A stretch of DNA of 64,000 nt, taken from NCBI RefSeq assembly GCF_003711515.1, contig NW_021167081.1, positions 1,538,236 through 1,602,235 of the forward strand, given 5' to 3'. Position numbers and translations under genes: made by a program. Of the stretch, positions 54,878 through 64,000 are shown piece after piece; the stretch's first letter is position 1; each line of letters opens with the position of its first letter. The notes below the pieces were generated by a model that was not told the origin of the DNA, did not search any database, and saw only the letters and a program-made list of their open reading frames with translations. This stretch comes from Sodiomyces alkalinus F11 (lineage: Eukaryota > Ascomycota > Sordariomycetes > Glomerellales > Plectosphaerellaceae).

Positions 54878-56290
54878 GATGGCGTCGGGGGGTGGTGAAG
54901 ATGCTCAATGCCTGAGGAGTAAGACAGCAATAGTCATAATTGGGAAGTCGGAGGCAACGCCTCTCGTGTCAATCGGATCACAAAACAACCAAAGAGGGAA
55001 AAAATTCATGGCAAGGAGAAGGAGGGAAGGGGGCGAATGGCGTTTAGGGACTCCGAAACTCTCCACAACCGCCGGCCCAATCCAGTCTTGGGCCCCGATA
55101 TCCACAGCGTTCGAGCGAGAGACGAGGCCGAGAACGTTTCTGCGCTTTCACTGATTTGGCAGCAAAGACCGGACATCTATCTACAGGTCAAAGTATTCGA
55201 CTATTCGGCTGTCAAGACAACTGCCGGTAATGTGATCGACAGGCGCAATGGTCAAGACAATATGTCTTCCCCACCTCTCTCCGATGAGCGTCCAGACTCG
55301 GTTCTTTGCGACGAAACAGAGTTACGAAGTATAAAGGATTGTGCGATCTGCGGGACCATCATCCTTTAGGGAAGCGAGGTCCGGGAACATTGCGGGACGG
55401 AGTACAACATACAGAATAAGACGGCCTCGAATCGGGATTATGTGAATATCCAAGGGCCAAAACCGCTGCTGCCAAGCCGCGGGACACGGGATACCTTATC
55501 TTCATGGAGGGCGGGTGCCCCTTGTCATCCGGTTGACGAACTGCAGTGTAACGTGACAAAGAGCTTAGAAAGAGACTCCATAATATTCGTACTGCATACA
55601 CATACACAGCCGGTTAACCGATAACATTCCCACCACATGTGATCGACATAGGCAAGGCCCTCGAAATTTTGCAGGGGTCGAACTTCCTCCTACAGTTTCT
55701 TCGACTGTTGGTGCATGTCGGCGCAAGATAGCGCATATGTATGTATGCACGACTCTGTTCCTGCAAGCCCCTTAACCCCTTACCAGGGTCTTTTGCCAGA
55801 ACCACCTCATGCACGTGTCGTCCCCTACTCTGTATGTATGTGTATGGTTGGTTGGGTTTTGGAACTTGATAAAAGAGAGAAGAGAAAGGTGTCCCGCACG
55901 AATCAACTGGGCGGGAAGTTGAAGGGATTGGCCGAAATTGGCGACAGGGGGAAGGGGGTTTTTTCTTTCATTTTTTCCCCGAGACGCCAACAACCAACGC
56001 ACAACACAACCAAGATCTGTCCATGTCTGTATTAACATGGGTGCGTGCCATTGCCCATGGGGGACGAGAACAGAGACAGAAGGAAGCTTCCTTCCCCTGC
56101 TTTTGGACTAATACGGACACAGCTCTCCCGAACCAATAGCTTTTTGTAGTTTCCCTCCTTTTACTCTTCTGTTGAGGAAAAAAGGAGGGATTTTCACCCT
56201 GTAACCACACTTTCAAAGTGAGGTCTCAGAGAATCTGTATTTGTATGGAAGAATTGTAACGGCCAGAGACGCTGGGCAAAGCTTTGAACC
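54878..56290. other. Intergenic interval, divergent receptor / FMO
   Basis: A 1.4-kb region between divergent starts. One TTACGAAGTATA motif lies near 55322. Pyrimidine- and T-rich tracts (55958-55980, 56150-56200) precede the FMO start. No gene is supported. Confidence 0.5.
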
Positions 56291-58556
56291 ATGGAACAAT
56301 TTGATTGTGTCGTCATCGGAGCAGGTGAGTTTGTGAAATCCGAGGTCCGGGAACCCCCAGCCCGGTTTCTGTCGCTTCTCGTCTCGTCCAGTCTCTGTCC
56401 CTCTTGTCTCGTGGAGAGGCCTGAAAGGCTGAAAAACCGCAAAAACAAACAACCCTCACATTCGTGGCGTTAACAACAAACATCATCACGTATGCTAATA
56501 TCCAAATCTTCTCGTCAGGATGGTACGGCCTGGGCGCCGCCAAGCAGTATCACTGCATCAATCCAAACGAGTCCCTCGTCGTCTTCGAGTCCGAAGGTGA
56601 TCTGGGAGGCACCTGGGCGTCGCACCGCATCTACCCAGGCGTCAAAAGCAACAACCTCTTGGGCACCTACGAGTTCCCGGACTTCCCCATGGACCCCGAC
56701 ACCTTCGATATCAAGCCCGGCCAGCACCTGCCCGGCCACACGATCAACAAGTACCTCAAGGCCTACGCGGCCGAGTTCGGCATCTCCAACCTTATCCGGC
56801 TGAACACCAAGGTCACGGTCGCTGAGCACCAGGAGGAGACGGCCGAAGGCGGGTGGGTTCTGACGGTGGTGTCCGGGGACCCGGCGAAGGAGACCAAGGT
56901 GTTCGCGCGCCGGCTCATTGTCGCGACCGGTCTTACCTCCGAGGCGTTCCTCCCGCACTTTGAGGGACAGGAGACGTTCGGCGGGAGGATCTTCCACGGG
57001 AAGCACTTTTTGCAGAACAAGGACACGATCGAGCCGGGGAAGACGGTGGCGGTGTTTGGAGGCACCAAGTTCGCCTTCGATGCCGTCTATGCCTACGCGA
57101 GCGCTGGCGTCAAGGTGAATTGGGTGATCCGAGGTATGTTGGCGCGCACGACTTGGCTACCGAATAGCGAAAGCATTTTTTTTTTCTTTTTTTGGTGGTC
57201 CAGGGATTGTTGCAGCAGCGCTGACATGAACGCATGATGCGACATGTAGCATCCGGTCATGGACCGTGTTGGATCTCACCATCATACGTTACACCACTCA
57301 GGAAGTGGATTGAGCAACTCGCCAGTATGTCGATTCCTTCGCGCTATGGGAAAAGATAGAGAGAAAAAGAAAGGNNNNNNNNNNNNNNNNNNNNNNNNNN
57401 NNNNNNNNNNNNNNAGAAAAAAAAGAGTTGATTGGGAGTACCTTGCTGACTCTCAACAGACATCCGCTTTCTCACATGGTTCAGTCCATGCATATGGAGC
57501 CAGGCCGGCGGATATACGGGCGTTCGCCGCTTTCTCCATGGCTCGGCTATCGGTCGCTTCATCGTGGATTCATTCTGGTCCATCCTAGGCGGCGACGTCT
57601 TGTCCCTGAACAACCTGGACGCGCACCCGAAGACGGCGAAGCTCAAACCCTGGCTCAACGCCATGTTCGTTGGGGCCAGTTTCAGCATCCTAAACTACGA
57701 GACCGATTTCTGGGAGCTCGTCAAGGGCGACAACGTAGACGTGTACATCGCCGACCTCGACCACCTGAGCCCGGGCAAAGTGCACCTCACCGACGGCACG
57801 GCGCTCGACTCGGACGCGCTCCTGGCGCACACGGGCTGGAAGCACGTCCCGCCCATCAAGTTCCTCCCCGAGGGCATCGAAAAGGAGCTCGGCCTCCCCC
57901 ACACGCCCGCCGCCTCGTCCGCCGCGCCCGCCTCGGACCTCGCGAACCAGCAGGCCCTGGTCGACAGGGCGGACGAGGACATCACGCGGCAGTTCCCGCG
58001 GCTCAAGCACCAGCCCGTCTGGAACAAGAACTACGTGCCCATGACGGACCAGAAGGGCATCAGCGCGGCGCCGGACGAGGAGGTGACCCCTTACAAGCCC
58101 CTCACGGCGTGGATGCTGTACCACTTCGTTGTCCCGGCGTCGGAGCGGCTCCTGAGGACGCGCGACATCGCCTTCGTCGGCATGGTGAGCAACTTTAGCA
58201 ACATCATCACGGCGCACCTGCAGGGCCTGTGGATCAGCGCGTACTTTTCGGGCCGTCTCGCGCGGGACCCCGCGGCAGCGGTGGGGGATGATGCGGCGAT
58301 GGCGAAGTTGCGGTACGAGGCGGTGTTGCATAATCGGTTCGGCAAGTGGCGGTATCCCGTCGACTGGGGCGAGAAGACGCCTACCTTCATCTTCGACGCG
58401 GTTCCGTTTCTCGATCTCCTTCTGAGCGATCTTGGGCTGTCGATGCACCGGAAGGGCGGGTCGTGGTCAGAGATTTGGAGCCCATATGGTCCTCGGGACT
58501 ATAAGGACGTGAATGACGAGTGGGAGCTCAAGTATGGAGGAGGAAAGCAGGTTTGA
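56291..58556 (+). CDS. FAD-dependent (FMO-like) monooxygenase
   Basis: Four exons (56291-56324, 56519-57133, 57250-57324, 57460-58556) give 606 aa; all joints are phase 1. The first exon encodes only MEQFDCVVIGA plus one base, so the FAD motif GAGWYGLGAA spans the 194-bp first intron. GDLGGTWASHRIYPGVKSNN is the flavin-binding follow-up, and VAVFGGTKFAFDAVYAYASAG is the second Rossmann motif for NADPH, with GGTKFA instead of the usual GxGxxG/A. WVIRASGHGPCWISP follows. The C-terminal half includes VPASERLLRTRDIAFVGM and LQGLWISAYFSGRLA. It resembles fungal flavin monooxygenases that hydroxylate small molecules. Intron 3 contains the second 40-N gap, and splice ends are readable on both sides. 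Substrate unknown. Confidence 0.9.
57375..57414. other. Assembly gap (40 N) in the FMO intron
   Basis: Forty N residues flanked by A/G-rich simple sequence, inside intron 3 of the monooxygenase gene. Confidence 0.98.
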
Positions 58557-59374
58557 CTGGCCATGGTTCCCCGGCTCTCCACAGTGATGGTAAAACGGGA
58601 CATCAGGGAGATACATGCTCTGGTTCTGGTCCGAGGATGTCTGGCGGCATCTCGGAAGGGGGTCTTGAGAGAAGCCGACGCGAAGTGCATGGTCGAATGA
58701 TAAGATCCAGAGAACCCACGCAGGACGCAGGAGGAACCAGCCCCCGAATCTGCTTGCAAAAATCGACGCTATTCCCACTTGATGCTCCGCATCCGCTGCC
58801 ATCTCCGCTTGCTTGCTCCACTGTGCTCCGTGGCCTGTCAAGGCACTTGGTTCCTTTGATCCCCGCTCTTTGGGGTTTCGGAGCCGAAAGTACGGAGTAC
58901 CTGTAGTGTAGTTCACGAAATTTGACTGGGCCCGAGGTTCAGTCCCTGTAGAAATTCAATGAGGTCATTGCGATGTACCCAAAAGCGGTGAATGTCGTGA
59001 CTTTTTGCAAGCTTCGATATTGCACTTTCGGAGGCTGGGAAATAAGGTATGTTGTACGATCTTGTTTATAGCGTACAAACCTCCAGCAGATAATCTTGTT
59101 GAACGAAACCATAAGGCATTCGTACAATATAAGGTATTTTCACGGACAAGGTAACCTAACTCCGTTTCTTTTGTCTCGAGTACCTACAGGTACCTACCCC
59201 TATCACGCTCCACTTTTCGAGGGTCGTTCCTGACTAAAAGGACCGGACTCACGACTCACGACGTGCAGGAGCTCCTTACCTTTAATTACCTGTACTCCGT
59301 AATTCAAGACTCCCGCTCCCCAGGTCAAGCACAGTCTAAAAGTCCCTCTCCCCCCCAGAACATGGTCCAGCACA
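58557..59374. other. Intergenic interval
   Basis: Contains TACGGAGTACC near 58891, TACCTACAGGTACCTACC at about 59180-59199 and TACTCCGTAATT at 59291. The last 100 bp are a plausible leader for the APH-like gene. No gene. Confidence 0.5.
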
Positions 59375-60885
59375 ATGCTGGATTTCATTGCTCAAACTCG
59401 CATACGCAAAGCGCGACACCATTTCATCAAAGAGATCAAAAAAGATGCCGTCCTCCGACTCGCGTCCTCACACCGCAACGGTGATGAATGCGACTTCTTT
59501 CGTCCACCTACTCGCGGAAGCTTCAACATGTGCTACTTCGTTCGCTTCCGCGACGGGGAAGCATGGGTCGTCCGCATCCCGATTCAACCATACCTTTCCT
59601 TCGAGGCCCAGCAAAAGATAGAGAGAGAGGTTGCTACCATGCGGTCAGTCTTTCTGATCACACTATATTCCCTGAGATTTGGAGTGAACCCCCGTCAAAT
59701 GTCAAATTTTGCTCACTCGTCGTGGAGTCTTCTAGGCTAGTGTCCGAACGAACGACCATTCCCCTTCCACGAATCATAGCATCTTCACTCGACGGTGGCG
59801 TTTGCGAGATTCCATCGTTTCTGATTCTCGAATATGTTCAAGGCACTGCACTCTCCGACATCAAAATCATCAAACTTGAACCCTCCGAACGAACCGTCCT
59901 CCAAGAAGAATTAGCCAGCATATATGCGCAACTCCGACGCCTTACATTTCCATCCATCGGTGCATTGTCTTTTGCATCAGGAGGCGACGTGGAGGTCGCT
60001 CAAGGGCCGGTGTCCATTGAGTTCAACATGCAAGATTTGGAAGGGATCGAGCCCTGGAAAATACGCGACTTCCGTGGCCGACAGGGAATCATGTCGTCCG
60101 CAACGTCGTACGTGCTATCGCTTCTTGATATAATGCAGAACGCCTTCGAGAGGAGCCCAGCCAGTATCGGCGACGAGGAAGATGGTTGCATGACGCTATA
60201 TTACCTCGCCCGGTTTCGGAGCTTCATAGAAGGGTGGCTGGACAAGGCCCTTGACGAAGGACCCTTCGTTTTGTCACACGGCGACCTCTTCGATCGCAAT
60301 ATTATCATCGACGACAGCATGCGCATTGTGGCTGTACTCGATTGGGAGTGGGCGCAAGTTGTTCCACTGCAGTTGTTTACGCCCCCTCGGTGGCTCCTCG
60401 TTCAGTCGCTCAAGGTGATCACCGCGCGGGAGTATTACCAGTGGCATGTCGAAGGGCTGGAAGGCTTCTATGACCTCCTACAACGAAAAGAGATGCAGCT
60501 ATACGGCAACACGCTTCTTTTCGATAACTGGGCGCAAGCGCACCACAATGGTGCCTTCGCCGCCGCCGCTGCGCTTTCGGAGATGGACCTCGAGGCCGTG
60601 GTCTCCTTTGGCTATCGCTACCTAGATGATGCGCAAATGTCAAAAGACGCTATCGATTGTTTTATGGCCGCAGACCCGGCTCGGTGTGAGCTCATTGCCA
60701 GAAAAGTTAGAGAGGGGGAAATATATGACGAGGAAGTTGCACGTCTCAATCCCGACGACCGTAGCAACAATTTGAGTGACAGCTTCAGTGTCACAGAACC
60801 AAACCAGCTACAGGAAGCAGAGGAGACCTCAATGTCCGAGACGAATCTCGTAACCACTGCGTCAACAGTTCGAAAAAAGGCGTGA
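59375..60885 (+). CDS. APH-family (aminoglycoside phosphotransferase-fold) kinase-like protein
   Basis: Two exons (59375-59643, 59736-60885), GTCAGT...CTAG intron in phase 2, give 472 aa. The N-lobe has NMCYFVRFRDGEAWVVRIPI with the ATP-lysine-equivalent arginine, the hinge reads FLILEYVQGTAL, the catalytic loop is LSHGDLFDRNIIID (H271, D273, N278) and the metal aspartate is D292 in VLDWEWAQ. This is the APH/choline-kinase superfamily, greatly expanded in filamentous fungi. The substrate is not an antibiotic as a rule and is usually unknown. The VRIP in place of a lysine at the ATP site is common in fungal members. The unspliced frame stops soon after the donor, which supports the intron. Confidence 0.9.
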
Positions 60886-61645
60886 CATGAGCACAGTGTT
60901 AACAGAATGGTTGTTGACGGGTCGCTCATGTGTGAACTCCCACTCAAGCCTTACCAATGCTCCGTGAGAATTGAGTCAGCTGGCTCTTACAGGTAAGTAT
61001 TTCCATTGTTTCTTTTACAGGTTTTCCTTACTTGTCCGAGAGGCCTGAAACCCATGTCAAAGAAGGGTTTCCCAATTGTTGCTTGCCCAATATACCACTG
61101 GTAAAATATTTAGTACCTGGAACGGGACTATCCAGGGCTGCCTACATACCGGAGTCCTCCATGCTTGCGGTTTCTATATATTTCATAGCAAATCGTTGCC
61201 GGAAGAAACTATTACCTACATCCCGCGTCTTAGCTCAGTACTGACTTGTTGTCTTGTTTTCTGTTTGAGCTTAGAGGTATGAATGTTTCTTTTTTGTCTC
61301 TCTGCAAGCATACCTACAGCTAACTACTGTTATTTAGGTCTACTCGGAGGCAAACCCAAGCACAAACAGAGTTGAGAGAGTCAGTGTCAAATTGGGAAAA
61401 CCAGGCATAAGTAACGCATCTCAGACTCTGAGCGAAAATGCCTGTAAAACCCAGCCTTTACCCAAAGCAAAGTCCACGATATGATATTCCAACAATTCCA
61501 CTCGAACAATATCGAGCATACAAAAGAAGACGATGAAACAAGCAACTTAAAAAACAAAAAGAAGGCGAGAGAACCAAACAAGTCAGAAGCCAAACGTAGC
61601 CATGAAACCTGCCCATTCCAAAACCCGTGGGAGAACCACACACTC
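60886..61645. other. Convergent intergenic interval
   Basis: Lies between the stop of the APH-like gene and that of the unknown minus-strand gene. No motif or gene is visible. Confidence 0.5.
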
Positions 61646-63784
61646 TTATGGCAGGGCAACCCGTCCTTTAATCTGGAGAATTCCTTCACCACGCTCCCAA
61701 AGCTTCATGGCGGGGAATACCCCGAACCCAGGTCCCTTCTTGAGCGCGTGGACAACGTTGTACTCCTCGTTCACATTATCCACGTCCGGCTCGTCCAGGA
61801 TCGGCCACACAAAGTCCACGTGGATCTTCTCCCTGTCAATCAACTCCCTGAGGTCCCACGCGTCCTCGCAGATATCTCGTAGGCGGTCAAGGACCACCTC
61901 ACGCCACCCGGCGTCATCGCCGCGGAACCAGGGTCGGAAAAGCTGCGCGATCTCGCTCGCCACCACCTCGGGTCTCTTTGCGCGGGCCATGTCGATGACC
62001 GTCGCCGATATAATCTCCTGATCGATCAGCTTTGCTGCCTTGCCCAAGGCGCGGAAACGGGTGTCCGAGAAGACGCCGGAATCGGAGGGGCCCGCGAGGA
62101 TCATGTGCGGCTGCAGCTGATGCTGGGCGAATTGTTTCCGCCGCCAGAGTACTTCCAGCTTGTCGGCTCCCGGCTCCCAATCTTGAAGGGGCTCGCGGGA
62201 GTCGAGTTCGTCTGATTCTGGGACCTCGCCCCATGCCCACTCCGTTCGGTCGAAAAGGAGGTCGAGATTCTCCATGAGTTCCTCGTACTGCAACAGGTGG
62301 GGTGGGAGGCCGTCCCAATCGTCGGCGTCATCGTTGTTGGTCGGCTCATTATCCGAAGCCGACTGGGGTTCTTGTTCTTCTTCATTGGCAGGGACGGGAA
62401 CAGGGGCAGGGGTTGGATTGACGTCGATGAACCAGGTCGGAGCCGGCCCGGAGCCGAGAACCGGGCCCGGAGCAGGGGCAGGAGCAGGTGCGAGCTCGGG
62501 CGAGGGAGCAAGTCCCGAGCGGTCGCGAGGAGGGGCGCTCGCTGGCTCTGGCTCTTCGTCTTCCTCTCCCCCGTCTTCCTTCTTCTCCTCTTCTTCTTCA
62601 GGAGGATTAGTATTCCCCTGGATGGTATTGGCAGGCGAGGAAAGTGACGGGCCCGGCGGCGGCGGCGGCGGCAAGATGGGGACTTCGGGAGTTGTGGCAA
62701 AGGATAACTCTTCCATCATCTCCAACTCTTGATTGTACATTGGAGTGACCACCTGAAGATGGGATAGCAGGGGCTCCTAACCACCAGCGTCACCATCTTC
62801 GGCGTCAATCTCCATTTCCGTCTGGAGGGTCGTAGCTTCCGCGGCGGCGGGGTCTATGGGTATCGGCCAAGTGACCGAAGAAGGTGGAGTTGCCTCCCAG
62901 CACATATCAGTCGGCGACGCGGGAGGGAAAGGAGGAGAGAAGGTCGAGAGGGCGGGAGGAGGAGTGTGAGGTAGGGTAATATAAGGGTCAATGCCCTGGT
63001 TAATGGGTAACGTTCCCAAGCTTAATTGGTGGTCTACTGCCGAAGCAGGGCCAAAATAAGGCGCACAAGGCGCGGTGATATGGTTAAAGGCAACAGGAGC
63101 AGAGGAGCCCCTGTGGAAATAAGGAATCGAATGGCCATCCTGCTGGATGCCGTTGATCCGCTCTGACGAGAGTCGGGCGGCGACAATGGATGCTAGGTTA
63201 GCATCCCTTTCACGGAAGGTATCGAAGGTAGCTGCTTGCAGCTCCTTGATACCCCCGATCAGGGAGCCGAGTTTGGAGAAACACTCCTCTGCTCCTGCGC
63301 CGACGCTCGCTTCTGTAAAGACTCTCATGAAGTCTTGTCCCATCTGGAAAGCACGGTAGAGTTAACACCTTGGCAGATGAACTGAAATGTGAGAGAACAG
63401 CAACAGAAATAGTAGTTAAGGCTCGAGAGTCAAAATGCAGGACGCAGGAGAAGTCTGAAGTGAATGTGAGAAACGTACTGCCGCGTTTATAGTCTCAACG
63501 GCATATATGCCCGCCCTTAGGGACTCGAGGAGACAGACGACCGCACCGTGGGCGGCGCCAAGGTCTCCAAGGGCCTTAGTAATTGGGTCCGAGACAACCC
63601 AGGCAAGCTCGAGAGCTGCCTTGGCCATATCGGCCTCGTTCTTGCTCATCATCGGAGCGTCGGAGCCGGGACCAGCCGCGGCGATGTTGTTGGAGGAGGA
63701 TGAGGAGGAGCAGGAGGAGTTAAGAACGGAGGCCATACCCGCAAAGGTAGGCAAGATGGAGGCGATGGGGATAGTGCACGCCAT
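61646..63784 (-). CDS. Unknown protein, Pro/Glu-rich (one gene, last intron unresolved)
   Basis: Exon 1 is 63784-63479 (102 codons) and exon 2 starts at 63343, joined by GTACGT...TTCCAG in phase 0. Exon 2 stays open to a TAG at 62777. A long open frame then runs from about 62750 to TAA at 61646. The gap of about 25 bases, plus a CTTCAG just before the second frame, suggests one more short intron, but I cannot fix its ends. Two genes in tandem are the alternative. The N-terminal 150 residues are hydrophobic/helical (SILPTFAGMASVLN, AALELAWVVSDPITKALG). The middle is Pro-rich, then Glu- and Pro/Ala-repeat-rich (EEEEEKKEDGGEEDEE). The last 150 residues are folded-looking (WDGLPPHLLQYEELMENLDL, FVWPILDEPDVDNVNEEYN). 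No family is recognised. Confidence 0.6.
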
Positions 63785-64000
63785 GGTGGTTGTTGGGGGA
63801 GGAGTTCCTAGGGAGTAAAGAAGAGAGGAAAGTTGGAAGTCAAAAAGAAGAAAAATTTAGGGATGAGAAGAAAAGGTTGGGGCCAATAGTACTGACACAG
63901 GTTATTAGAACTTGTGAGTAGGAAAGAGTTCTCTGGTATAATAAGACCTAACAGGAAGGGGCACTAGAAGAGGGTCAGGCCCAGTTCAGGTAGGCGGTAA
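63785..64000. other. Upstream flank at window edge
   Basis: Purine-rich on the plus strand (pyrimidine-rich leader for the minus-strand gene). Nothing else is readable in 216 bp. Confidence 0.4.

Noticed and set aside
57690..58448. 252-codon open frame antisense to the monooxygenase
   Set aside because: Arg/Val-rich shadow frame without recognisable features.
34552..58556. Secondary-metabolite gene cluster joining the P450, NmrA, Zn2Cys6 and FMO genes
   Set aside because: The genes are spread over 24 kb with large deserts and housekeeping genes between, and no backbone synthase is present.

Overview
The window is nuclear DNA of a filamentous ascomycete (Pezizomycotina, most likely Sordariomycetes). 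Genes carry short introns (41-164 bp) with GTNNGT donors and CTAAC-type branch sites, and they sit on both strands. Several families are typical of these fungi: a Gpr1/Ato acetate transporter, Pth11-type rhodopsin-like receptors, a Zn2Cys6 protein, NmrA, a kelch membrane protein and an ESAG3-like glycosyltransferase. The left edge is a repeat degraded by repeat-induced point mutation (RIP). I modelled 22 protein-coding loci and resolved introns by hand from reading frame and splice signals. I found no tRNA, rRNA or CRISPR array.

Layout. 1-2470: RIP-degraded transposon relic, nearly free of CpA/TpG. 2700-3280: four minisatellites and a GAC microsatellite. 5121-6680: PNG1-like protein lacking its catalytic Cys. 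7659-9425: Osm1-like fumarate reductase. 10578-11573: acetate transporter. 14903-16977: DNA polymerase kappa, divergent from a kelch/single-TM protein (18074-20384). 20587-21943: CLN3/battenin-like, divergent from an ESAG3-like glycosyltransferase (22622-24533). 24861-25727 and 26969-28330: a divergent pair, class II aldolase and beta-hydroxyacid dehydrogenase, suggesting four-carbon sugar-acid catabolism. 28517-28582: a perfect 66-bp palindrome. 28860-29908: three-finger C2H2 protein with an in-frame TAG upstream. 31858-33711: OTT_1508-like deaminase. 34552-36287: cytochrome P450.

36288-40921 is gene-poor and full of TACGAAGTA-type motifs. Then come a rhodopsin-like receptor (40922-42357), a short Zn2Cys6 protein (42653-43174) divergent from an NmrA gene whose start codon reads ATA (43676-44605), and an ER FKBP ending in HNEL (44827-45712). 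The right third is sparser: a small Ser-rich protein (49030-49320), an RPEL-repeat protein (51280-51804), a second rhodopsin-like receptor (53094-54877), an FAD monooxygenase (56291-58556), an APH-fold kinase-like protein (59375-60885) and an unknown Pro/Glu-rich protein (61646-63784).

The genes do not form one pathway; most look like ordinary chromosomal genes. The P450, FMO, NmrA, Zn2Cys6 and receptor genes have an accessory flavour, but no PKS, NRPS or terpene backbone gene is present. Two assembly gaps of 40 N each lie inside introns, beside homopolymer-rich sequence.
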